From PCC-6802 sp031388585 (GTDB lineage: Bacteria; Cyanobacteriota; Cyanobacteriia; Pseudanabaenales; Pseudanabaenaceae), in the NCBI GenBank assembly GCA_031388585.1, contig JANMRU010000134.1:1-8250 (forward strand): a stretch of 8,250 nucleotides of DNA. Reading direction: 5' to 3'. Of the stretch, positions 1 through 4,171 are shown piece after piece. A program made the position numbers and the translations under genes. Position 1 is the stretch's first letter; each line of letters starts with the position of its first letter. A model generated the notes under the pieces. It was given only the letters and a program-made list of their open reading frames with translations. It searched no databases and was not told where the DNA came from.

Positions 1-114
1 TCTATCTATTCTAATAATGGCATTTTCTTTACGCCATTGCACTACTCTTTCTCTGATTTCAGAAGAATTTTCTTTCAATAGTCTGATCCAAGATTTGTCT
101 TGTATACTAGGCAT
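1..114 (-). CDS. Partial unknown protein, runs off left edge; may be the 3' half of a TGA-interrupted gene
   Basis: This open frame continues past base 1, so its C-terminus is not visible. From the ATG at 112-114 it reads MPSIQDKSWIRLLKENSSE and goes on through ERVVQWRKENAIIRID, a charged, helix-rich composition typical of real protein. The same frame stays open upstream of this ATG to a TGA at 154-156, reading RFTVIKGDFIKID, and beyond the TGA it joins the ORF at 154-264. An AGGGGA lies about 15 bases upstream of the ATG, which is too far for a good ribosome binding site. The ATG may therefore not be a native start, and this could be the downstream half of a broken gene. I do not recognise the family. 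The plus-strand ORF at 17-244 is its antisense shadow. Confidence 0.5.
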   Translation of the reverse strand, partial: MPSIQDKSWIRLLKENSSEIRERVVQWRKENAIIRIDR

Positions 115-153
115 ATCGATTTTAATAAAATCCCCTTTAATAACTGTAAATCG

Positions 154-264
154 TCAAATGAACCTAAGTACTAGAGAATCAAAATGTTCCTTGAGTGTAG
201 CACAAAGCACACACTCAAAGATTTCTCCGCAGAAAACTCGATAAACAAAGTTATGCTCAGGCAT
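154..264 (-). pseudogene. 36-codon ORF ending in TGA, in frame with the partial gene to its left
   Basis: The ATG at 262-264 opens a 36-codon frame (MPEHNFVYRVFCGEIF..., ending LVLRFI) closed by TGA at 154-156. The frame is also open upstream of the ATG as far as a TAA at 298-300. AGGA lies about 11 bases upstream of the ATG, a weak ribosome binding site. Cysteines at residues 12, 18 and 21 could be a fragment of a metal-binding cluster, which is only suggestive. The next ORF continues in the same frame directly after the TGA with similar composition. The simplest reading is one gene of unknown family interrupted by a nonsense mutation. TGA is a normal stop elsewhere in the window, so recoding of the whole genome is unlikely. 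Two independent small genes remain possible. Confidence 0.4.
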
Positions 265-300
265 TAAAAAGCATTCCTGAGCATAGATATGAGATTTTTA

Positions 301-540
301 TTAAGTAATCACAAAGCGATGAAGATGAAAACAAGACAGTGTTATGACTAATCTCTCCTTAGCCTTATCAGCCTCGGTATTCGATAGGATGGTCGTCACG
401 CTGGCAGCAGTCCCGAGTACCTTCCCATCCTTAATTACGGGGTAGAAGCGCGAACCCGCTGTTAACTCGACAGGCTTCTTCGGTTTACGGGTTTTCTTCG
501 CAGGAGTCGCCGTGATAGTCCCTTGCTTGCGTGGTGTCAT
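301..540 (-). CDS. Probable truncated N-terminus of a phage PD-(D/E)XK (RecB/Cas4-like) exonuclease
   Basis: The product is 79 aa from the ATG at 540, or 82 aa from a GTG at 549; neither has a clear ribosome binding site. The N-terminus is Lys/Thr/Pro-rich (TPRKQGTITATPAKKTRKPKK). It is followed by SRFYPVIKDGKVLGTAASVTTILSNT and then EADKAKERL. Phage PD-(D/E)XK exonucleases commonly begin with a short basic stretch, then R-Y/F-Y-x-V, a glycine turn, S-V-T-T-I-L-S and a Lys/Glu-rich helix, so the order of elements fits. After KERL the sequence switches to an unrelated tail (VITLSCFHLHRFVIT) and stops. The catalytic core of such nucleases (usually over 200 aa) is absent from the other minus frames down to base 1. 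This is either a remnant left by a deletion or a small protein sharing only this motif. The family call is from memory of the motif and is moderate. Confidence 0.5.
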   Translation of the reverse strand: MTPRKQGTITATPAKKTRKPKKPVELTAGSRFYPVIKDGKVLGTAASVTTILSNTEADKAKERLVITLSCFHLHRFVIT

Positions 541-560
541 GATCGTCACAATAAGATTTC

Positions 561-577
561 TTATGACAATTATGACA
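561..577. repeat. Two 8-bp direct repeats TTATGACA, possible operator
   Basis: TTATGACA occurs at 561-568 and again at 570-577, a 9-base period. The pair lies 21 bases upstream of the ATG of the exonuclease-like fragment, between it and the upstream minus-strand gene. The placement suits a regulator binding site, but no matching promoter hexamers stand out. Confidence 0.25.
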
Positions 578-620
578 CATAACAGGGTGAACTACCCGAC
601 GCTCATTGCAAATGCTTCAG

Positions 621-920
621 CTAAAGTATTTCGGGTAAACGTGTTAAGACCGCGTACCAATGATCCAACATATGATACGCGGATAGCAGATGTGGTTCAT
701 TTATAAGTATCAGCTCTTCGGCAGGAGACTCATTATGGATAAAATTATCTAGAGCTGTCTTGGATAATTCGAGGAAAGTTCGCTCTACTCCCTCTAGGTC
801 AAAGGTTTCTGGTAATTCAAAAGGGGGGTTACTGTAGAAATCCGTTCCTTCGACTTCATAAGCGAGAGAATGCATTGCATAGTATATCTTCGGATAATTC
901 TTTATCGTAATTTTAATCAT
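621..920 (-). CDS. Hypothetical acidic protein, 99 aa
   Basis: The frame runs from ATG at 918-920 (MIKITIKNYPKIYYAM...) to TAG at 621-623. A GTG at 935 would add five residues, but neither start has a good ribosome binding site. The sequence opens with a short beta-like stretch (IKITIKN). An acidic, aromatic middle (YEVEGTDFYSNPPFELPETFDLEGVE) leads into helices (RTFLELSKTALDNFI, HLLSAYHMLDHWYAVL). No transmembrane segment, signal peptide or recognised catalytic motif is visible. It is separated from the TPR-like gene upstream by about 120 bases that contain a palindromic repeat, so it may be transcribed with that gene or separately. I do not recognise the family. Confidence 0.6.
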   Translation of the reverse strand: MIKITIKNYPKIYYAMHSLAYEVEGTDFYSNPPFELPETFDLEGVERTFLELSKTALDNFIHNESPAEELILINEPHLLSAYHMLDHWYAVLTRLPEIL

Positions 921-982
921 AAAACTAAAGCCCACGAAAATGGATTAAAGCCTCGCGCACTGTAACCGTAACTGAGACTAGG

Positions 983-1007
983 GGGTTTTGAAGGGGTCTC
1001 CCCTTCA
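983..1007. repeat. Dispersed palindromic repeat, copy 1 (GAAGGGG-TCT-CCCCTTC)
   Basis: The core at 990-1006 is a perfect 7-bp inverted repeat around TCT. The surrounding 25 bases match copy 2 at 1939-1963 with two mismatches. The repeat lies in the gap between the TPR-like gene and the 99-aa gene. Its hairpin has no following T-run on either strand, so it is not an obvious intrinsic terminator. Confidence 0.7.
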
Positions 1008-1042
1008 TCGGTAAAGCGTAGGGTATTGTCCCCTTGTAATAA

Positions 1043-1426
1043 TCATGACTTTTGATCTGCATATAGCAGATCGATATACGAACACATCCATTCCTCAGCA
1101 CAAGCCAATGCACCCATTTGCCTATACAATGCCATCATTGCAATGTAAACTGTGGAGTTGCGGAACTCCAGACTGTATGCCTCTAGCAAGCACTCGTGCG
1201 ATTCATTATACCTACCAAGTAGGCTAAGAATAAATGCTTTCTGAATTAGAGCATCAGGTAGATCGCGAAGACCCCAGCTTTGATATAGCTCTTCAATCAA
1301 TTCGTCGAGCAGGATGAGTCCCCGATGTATTCTGAGATGCTCATAATCATTAAGTGTCTCCCTGCTAGGTATCTGCTTTAATCCTAAATCTCTGATCTCA
1401 CTAATGATTTCTTCTTTGCTATGCAT
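1043..1426 (-). CDS. Small helical protein with TPR-like repeats, 127 aa
   Basis: The likely start is the ATG at 1424-1426 (MHSKEEIISEIRDLGLK). The frame is open upstream to 1471, but the added residues (MSYSYNLSWIILITN) look unlike the rest. The stop is TGA at 1043-1045. The body is nearly all helical. The stretch from ALIQKAFILSLLGRYNESHE through LLEAYSLEFRNSTVYIAMMA to YRQMGALACAEEWMCSYIDLL follows tetratricopeptide spacing. It shows the usual small/large pattern, a G-R/A-Y-E-x-A-like turn (LLGRYNES) and a second copy (RQMGALACAEEW) about 34 residues later. TPR domains mediate protein-protein contacts; the partner here is unknown. The repeats are degenerate, so this is a fold suggestion and not a firm family call. 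Confidence 0.65.
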   Translation of the reverse strand: MHSKEEIISEIRDLGLKQIPSRETLNDYEHLRIHRGLILLDELIEELYQSWGLRDLPDALIQKAFILSLLGRYNESHECLLEAYSLEFRNSTVYIAMMALYRQMGALACAEEWMCSYIDLLYADQKS

Positions 1427-1483
1427 ATTAGTTATCAATATAATCCAACTAAGATTGTAGCTATAGCTCAATTGCAGCCCCAG

Positions 1484-1648
1484 TTACAGGCCGTCCATCA
1501 ATCTATTAGCAAGGTCTTTCGCGTCCGAGGCAATTATGCCCATTGAGGGCAGAGGTCTACCAGCAGAAACGATTAATGCTTTTGCAATTTCTAGCCTTAC
1601 GAGTAATTTAGCGGATAGCATCTCTACAGGTATAATAGTGTCGTTCAT
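1484..1648 (-). CDS. Hypothetical 54-aa helical protein, translationally coupled
   Basis: The ATG at 1646-1648 overlaps the TGA (1645-1647) of the upstream 85-aa gene as ATGA, the arrangement expected for translational coupling. The stop is TAA at 1484-1486. The product begins MNDTIIPVEMLSAKLLVRLE and continues with IAKALIVSAG, RPLPSMGIIA and SDAKDLANRLMDGL: two amphipathic helices joined by a Pro/Gly turn. There is no independent ribosome binding site before the ATG, consistent with dependence on the upstream gene. Function unknown. It resembles in size and style the other tiny helical products at 1976-2152 and 2149-2352, but I see no clear sequence homology among them. Confidence 0.65.
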   Translation of the reverse strand: MNDTIIPVEMLSAKLLVRLEIAKALIVSAGRPLPSMGIIASDAKDLANRLMDGL

Positions 1649-1902
1649 TTTCGCAATGTAGGTAAATGTAATCGTCCGCCAAGACTAACTTCTCTCCAAT
1701 CCCCCAGCGGATCTACTGTCCAGTAAGGAAAAGTATGGGGTTCATCATCGGTAATAAACCATTCTCCCGCGCCTCTGTAAACGTATCGTATTTGCCCAAT
1801 CTTCTTAGCGTACACAAACGCATACTCCATGGAACTAGTCCATCCATCGGGAGGAGCTTCCCTCTTCTTGGGTACGCCATTCTTCTTTCTATCTAGATCC
1901 AT
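1645..1902 (-). CDS. Hypothetical protein, 85 aa
   Basis: The ATG at 1900-1902 has TTGAGG about 11 bases upstream, a plausible though distant ribosome binding site. The stop is TGA at 1645-1647, overlapping the next gene's ATG. The product has a basic N-terminus (MDLDRKKNGVPKKREAPPDG). An aromatic, beta-rich body follows (WTSSMEYAFVYAKKIGQ, IRYVYRGAGEWFITDDEPH, TFPYWTVDPLGDWREVSLGG), suggesting a small globular beta domain. No cysteines, transmembrane segments or known motifs are present. It heads a two-gene coupled unit with the 54-aa protein. I do not recognise the family. Confidence 0.6.
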   Translation of the reverse strand: MDLDRKKNGVPKKREAPPDGWTSSMEYAFVYAKKIGQIRYVYRGAGEWFITDDEPHTFPYWTVDPLGDWREVSLGGRLHLPTLRK

Positions 1903-1938
1903 CTCGGTTATAACCTCAATAAGGTTGCAGTCTCAAGG

Positions 1939-1978
1939 GAGTTTTGAAGGGGTCTCCCTTTCAGGGGTCTCCCCTTCA
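1939..1978. repeat. Dispersed palindromic repeat, copy 2, with partial tandem duplication
   Basis: Bases 1939-1963 match copy 1 (983-1007) at 23 of 25 positions. The motif GGGGTCTCCCCTTCA is then repeated at 1964-1978. The TGA of the 58-aa gene (1976-1978) falls in the duplicated end. The sequence can form hairpins but has no T-run. Confidence 0.65.
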
Positions 1979-2152
1979 CCACCACTCCTCGCATGTATCC
2001 GTGTCTATAAGTTCCTTGAAATCTCCGAGCATCCTAGCGATAAATTGGAGTCTTGCCATTGCGAGTTGAAAGCGGGCATCATTCTTGGAAGCGCGATAGT
2101 CATACATACCTGCCATAACCTGACGAGTTAATTGCGATAGTGTGGTAGTCAT
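1976..2152 (-). CDS. Hypothetical 58-aa helical protein, translationally coupled
   Basis: The ATG at 2150-2152 overlaps the TGA (2149-2151) of the upstream 67-aa gene as ATGA. The stop is TGA at 1976-1978, inside the palindromic repeat. The product reads MTTTLSQLTRQVMAGMYDYR, ASKNDARFQLAMARLQFIAR and MLGDFKELIDTDTCEEWW: one or two long helices and an acidic, Trp-ending tail. No strong ribosome binding site precedes the ATG, so translation probably relies on ribosomes finishing the upstream gene. No function recognised. The plus-strand ORF across 1829-2131 is its antisense shadow. Confidence 0.65.
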   Translation of the reverse strand: MTTTLSQLTRQVMAGMYDYRASKNDARFQLAMARLQFIARMLGDFKELIDTDTCEEWW

Positions 2153-2352
2153 GGCTGTTTTTCCAGTATTTCAATCGCTCTTTCGAGAGCAATCATTGCA
2201 GTGCCCAAATCAAGGTTGACGTTAGGGTTGCAATGTAAGCTATGGTCGTAAGTAAAGGTATCAGGGAACTTGGTATATAAATCATATTCCTTCAGCTTCT
2301 GTGAAGCAATGCGAGTATTCAGTAGCGCTAATATCCTGTCTTCTTTAGTCAT
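2149..2352 (-). CDS. Hypothetical 67-aa protein; ribosome binding site inside a hairpin
   Basis: The ATG at 2350-2352 follows AGGGG by 9 bases. The AGGGG is the 3' arm of a 6-bp hairpin (2360-2377), so the site may be masked. The upstream ORF (2345-2584) reads through the hairpin and ends 8 bases inside this gene, so its ribosomes could expose the site. The product begins MTKEDRILALLNTRIASQKL. It then has a Tyr/Phe-rich middle (EYDLYTKFPDTFTYDHSLHC) and a C-terminal helix (NLDLGTAMIALERAIEILEK). No known motif is visible. It is first in a three-gene chain of overlapping small ORFs with the 58-aa gene. Confidence 0.65.
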   Translation of the reverse strand: MTKEDRILALLNTRIASQKLKEYDLYTKFPDTFTYDHSLHCNPNVNLDLGTAMIALERAIEILEKQP

Positions 2353-2584
2353 AATTTAAGCCCCTAGAGTCAGGGGCATTTAATGTTACAGTTTCAGGTA
2401 CAGTTACAGTCTCGGTTACAGTTTCAGTTACAGTTTCAGTTACAGTCTCACTAATCCAAGGGTACTTCGTGACATACTCCCGACGCTGACGCAAACGTAC
2501 AGCGCGGGCTTCCCCCACCGTAAGTGTACAACCACTGGTTAACAGGTTCAGGCGTTTTATAGTGAGGGAGATGCCCAGCCCCAC
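2345..2584 (-). CDS. Small ORF with tandem Glu-Thr-Val-Thr repeats, 79 aa
   Basis: The frame runs from GTG at 2582-2584 to TAA at 2345-2347. The start has no good ribosome binding site and an internal GTG start is possible. The first half (MGLGISLTIKRLNLLTSG, then VGEARAVRLRQRREYVTKYP) is basic and its DNA folds into a strong hairpin at 2479-2508. The second half is a low-complexity run, ETVT four times, then VPETVT, encoded by 12-bp tandem repeats. The stop overlaps the next gene by 8 bases, and the hairpin hiding that gene's ribosome binding site lies inside this ORF. This hints that translation here matters even if the peptide does not. The basic half could derive from the 3' end of a TnpB-type gene, but that is only a resemblance from memory. 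Confidence 0.45.
   Translation of the reverse strand: MGLGISLTIKRLNLLTSGCTLTVGEARAVRLRQRREYVTKYPWISETVTETVTETVTETVTVPETVTLNAPDSRGLNYD
2360..2377 (-). promoter_or_regulatory. Hairpin sequestering the ribosome binding site of the 67-aa gene
   Basis: On the minus strand, GCCCCT pairs perfectly with AGGGGC across a 6-base loop (GACTCT). The 3' arm AGGGG is the only Shine-Dalgarno-like sequence before the ATG at 2352, 9 bases away. Ribosomes translating the 2345-2584 ORF pass through the hairpin before stopping, which would open it. This is a classic layout for translational coupling; the function is inferred. Confidence 0.5.
2385..2450. repeat. 12-bp tandem repeat array, unit GTTACAGTYTCR
   Basis: There are four contiguous units at 2403-2414, 2415-2426, 2427-2438 and 2439-2450, and a fifth at 2385-2396 separated by GGTACA. 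Unit differences are limited to T/C and A/G at two positions. The array encodes the ETVT repeats of the 79-aa ORF. Being a multiple of three, copy-number change would keep that frame. Confidence 0.8.
2479..2508 (-). other. Strong hairpin B, similar to hairpin A at 2794-2823
   Basis: On the minus strand CCCG-CGCTG pairs with CAGCG-CGGG, with an 11-base loop and one bulged T: a 9-bp GC-rich stem. The sequence preceding it, GGAAGCCC, resembles GAAAGCCCC before hairpin A. Both then share GCGCT-x-TAC after the first arm. The two may be copies of one structured RNA element. It lies inside the 79-aa ORF, so the stem could also simply reflect coding. Confidence 0.35.
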
Positions 2585-2742
2585 TTTTCAATATTTTCTC
2601 TACGAGAGAGGTTTGCTATTTTGATGCTCGAAACCCTTACATTGCAGTACTGGAAAACGTATTCCGGCTATGGGTGTCTACTCCAACTGCTTCGCCGTAA
2701 GCGCGTGATGAGGACGATTGCTTATTGCCGCCCCGTATATCC

Positions 2743-2751
2743 ATTGTACCA
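2743..2751 (-). promoter_or_regulatory. Possible extended -10 element (TGGTACAAT)
   Basis: The minus strand reads TGGTACAAT, an extended -10 (TGn-TACAAT), but no matching -35 lies 16-18 bases upstream. If active it would transcribe toward the 79-aa ORF and the small-gene chain. Two sites with TGGTAAAAT occur elsewhere (3645-3653, 5624-5632), which adds slight support. Confidence 0.25.
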
Positions 2752-2757
2752 GAAATT

Positions 2758-2823
2758 ACCGATTCCGCTTCACTTCATCGGTGGGCTATCCATCCCGCGT
2801 TCACCGAAGCGGTAGAGCGCGGG
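2758..2823 (-). ncRNA. Tandem-hairpin structured element after the 249-aa gene (possible omega-RNA-like remnant or terminator)
   Basis: This occupies a 253-base stretch (2585-2837) without a convincing gene. On the minus strand, a two-part stem (CCCGCG with CGCGGG, then ACCG with CGGT around a CTT loop, 2794-2823) is followed by a second stem (ACCGAT with ATCGGT, 2758-2782). It starts about 15 bases after the TAG of the upstream gene, but no T-run follows, so it is not a standard intrinsic terminator. The order GAAAGCCCC-hairpin-GGATGG resembles the structured 3' ends of cyanobacterial IS200/IS605 tnpB genes as I remember them, where the omega-RNA is encoded. No tnpB ORF remains here. A 35-codon ORF starting at 2742 is read but not convincing. 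Confidence 0.3.
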
Positions 2824-2837
2824 GCTTTCGCGGCGAG

Positions 2838-3587
2838 CTAATCCAAGGGTATTTCCTCAAAGGATGCGGGTAAGGATAGCAATTCAGCTCCAGAGCTACT
2901 CTCGATCTCGGCGACTACATCGGCTGTCCCATAGAAATCACTCCTGAACTGTTTCCTTTGCCTAGCAGCCGCAGTAAAAGCATCCTCTAACATAATCACA
3001 TTATAATTATTAAGGATCTCCTCTACCGCGCGAACCAAGCCAGATGCCCCCACTTCCGAATCCAGCCACTCAGCGATACTCGTCAAGTAAGCTTCTTCAG
3101 ACTCGGTCGCCTCAAGTGTAGCAAATTCGACAGTACCAGCTTTAGGTTCCTTCTTTGTAGCGTAGGTTGTGAATTCAACTGTACTGACTACACTCGAAGG
3201 AATTAGGTTCTTGCCAACCAACTGGGTTTGGTAAGAGCTGAAGTTTTGCTGTGCCCTCGTAATCAATGGCGTGGAACATAGCACACCTTGAGGTAGCTCT
3301 GGGCTAACTGCCTCTGGATTGAGCGGACACACCCAGAACATAAACAAGTAGTCCTCTAGTTTTGCCTCCATAGTGCCATCGGGCAGTCTGTTATTACGAA
3401 TGTTTCCGTAAAACATTTGTGTTGCTAGGATTACCATCCTCGGTTCAGTTATGGGTTTACCCTTTGCATTGCAGATGACCTTATCTGGGCCGATCGTAAG
3501 GAAGCGATCTTTATTATTTATTCTGCAGTAAGTGATGTCATCAACGTTAACGATCGCGCCATGTTCCTTCTTCTTGAAAATCTGCAT
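2838..3587 (-). CDS. Hypothetical phage protein, about 249 aa
   Basis: I prefer the ATG at 3585-3587 (MQIFKKKEHGAIVNVDDI), because GGAAG lies 6 bases upstream. ATGs at 3611 and 3593 are alternatives, the former giving 257 aa directly after a 5' hairpin. The stop is TAG at 2838-2840. The N-terminal 90 residues look globular and mixed alpha/beta (ITYCRINNKDRFLTIGPDKV, MVILATQMFYGNIRN, EDYLFMFWVCPLNPEAV). The middle is Gln/Ser/Thr-rich and probably flexible. The C-terminus has helices (YLTSIAEWLDSEVGASGLVR, AVEEILNNYNVIM), a basic stretch (AARQRKQFRSDFYG) and an acidic tail ending SFEEIPLD. An acidic C-terminus beside a Gp157 gene would suit a DNA-metabolism protein such as an ssDNA-binding or annealing factor, but nothing diagnostic is visible. 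It appears to have its own promoter at 3645-3673. Confidence 0.65.
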   Translation of the reverse strand: MQIFKKKEHGAIVNVDDITYCRINNKDRFLTIGPDKVICNAKGKPITEPRMVILATQMFYGNIRNNRLPDGTMEAKLEDYLFMFWVCPLNPEAVSPELPQGVLCSTPLITRAQQNFSSYQTQLVGKNLIPSSVVSTVEFTTYATKKEPKAGTVEFATLEATESEEAYLTSIAEWLDSEVGASGLVRAVEEILNNYNVIMLEDAFTAAARQRKQFRSDFYGTADVVAEIESSSGAELLSLPASFEEIPLD

Positions 3588-3616
3588 ATTCATCTTCCGA
3601 TAGTTGGGCATGTGGG

Positions 3617-3629
3617 GCGCGGTAGCGCT
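3617..3629. repeat. Dispersed repeat GCGCGGTAGCGCT, copy 1
   Basis: This 13-mer recurs at 4962-4974 and 6844-6856 in the same orientation. Here it is embedded in a larger hairpin (3614-3634) whose GGGG and CCCC arms extend the stem. That places a structure in the leader of the 249-aa gene, just before its first ATG. Confidence 0.6.
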
Positions 3630-3644
3630 TCCCCGATATTTAAC

Positions 3645-3673
3645 ATTTTACCAGTACAATTGAGCTGTACCAA
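3645..3673 (-). promoter_or_regulatory. Promoter with inverted-repeat operator in its spacer, for the 249-aa gene
   Basis: On the minus strand, TTGGTA (-35, 3673-3668) is followed after exactly 17 bases by TAAAAT (-10, 3650-3645), with a TG extension before the -10. The spacer and -35 edge carry an inverted repeat, GTACA at 3654-3658 and TGTAC at 3666-3670 on the plus strand, separated by 7 bases. A dimeric repressor bound there would block RNA polymerase. The spacing differs from the usual cyanobacterial LexA box. Transcription would start near 3638. The plus-strand gene at 3685 begins 12 bases beyond the -35 and could be co-regulated. Confidence 0.5.
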
Positions 3674-3684
3674 TTATTAGATAT

Positions 3685-3879
3685 ATGAGTACAAGTCAAC
3701 TAGCGCTAGGAAGCGTCACCCTCATACTTGCTGGGACGCTATCACTCATGGCAATTACAGACAAAATTAAACCAGAGGCATACCTAGCTGGGATGATGGG
3801 TATATTTGCGGCATGGCTTAAAACCGATGACACCAAGGGGACACCCACCGTCACGACTAAAGAGAGGCCGAAGCTCTAG
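3685..3879 (+). CDS. Small membrane protein, 64 aa, only plus-strand gene
   Basis: The frame runs from ATG at 3685 to TAG at 3877-3879. Residues 5-23 (QLALGSVTLILAGTLSLMA) form a clear transmembrane segment. Residues 31-45 (EAYLAGMMGIFAAWL) form a second, shorter hydrophobic helix. The tail is charged and Thr/Lys-rich (KTDDTKGTPTVTTKERPKL) and probably cytoplasmic. Size and layout fit small phage membrane proteins, including class II holins, though no lysis gene is visible nearby. It runs against the surrounding minus-strand genes and its 3' end overlaps the convergent 104-aa gene by 23 bases. No strong ribosome binding site or plus-strand promoter hexamers are evident, so expression may depend on the shared regulatory region. 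Real coding is likely given the coherent hydrophobicity. Confidence 0.6.
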   Translation: MSTSQLALGSVTLILAGTLSLMAITDKIKPEAYLAGMMGIFAAWLKTDDTKGTPTVTTKERPKL

Positions 3880-4171
3880 GTGGTGCGCCATCAAGATTCC
3901 ATGTTGTAGTGACAAACTGGTTCGTCATTTTCTGCATATAACCTGACGCATTAATTACAAGCCAATCATTTTGGCTAAGTATAAAACTCTCGATAATAAT
4001 AGATCCTTCTGCCCTCTTTTTTACGACAAAAGCTATATCGCTATTAAGGTGTACGTCCAATTCGTAACCATGAAATTCCACAGCCCTAGCTAGCGATTTT
4101 AATGTATCTTCCGTGACGGGAATCGCGTCAAGGAAATTGTCAAACCCTCCTTCTATTAGCCCTATCTTCAT
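3857..4171 (-). CDS. Hypothetical protein, 104 aa, coupled to Gp157
   Basis: The ATG at 4169-4171 overlaps the TGA of the Gp157 gene (4168-4170) as ATGA. It has its own GAGG about 8 bases upstream, so translation should be efficient. The stop is TAG at 3857-3859. The product shows a short beta start (MKIGLIEGG), a helix (TLKSLARAVEFHGYELDVHL) and then beta strands (DIAFVVKKRAEGSIIIESFI, DWLVINASGYM). This is consistent with a small alpha/beta fold. The last residues (APPRASASL) look disordered. No active-site motif is recognised. Coupling to Gp157 suggests the two products are needed together. Confidence 0.65.
   Translation of the reverse strand: MKIGLIEGGFDNFLDAIPVTEDTLKSLARAVEFHGYELDVHLNSDIAFVVKKRAEGSIIIESFILSQNDWLVINASGYMQKMTNQFVTTTWNLDGAPPRASASL

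Noticed and set aside
17..244. 75-aa plus-strand ORF at the left edge
   Set aside because: It is antisense to a better minus-strand frame and has irregular, Ser/Leu-rich composition with no recognisable motif.
925..1113. 62-aa minus-strand ORF ending in SVTVTVREALIHF
   Set aside because: It begins inside the TPR-like gene and runs through the palindromic repeat, with no ribosome binding site. It is probably an incidental frame.
2635..2742. 35-aa minus-strand ORF (MDIRGGNKQSSSSRAYGEAV...)
   Set aside because: It has no ribosome binding site, sits over the -10-like element, and could be a TnpB-tail remnant. It is kept only as context for the structured-RNA finding.
2621..2815. 64-aa plus-strand ORF in the 2585-2837 gap
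   Set aside because: It runs through the two hairpins in antisense, has no start signal, and its composition is not protein-like.
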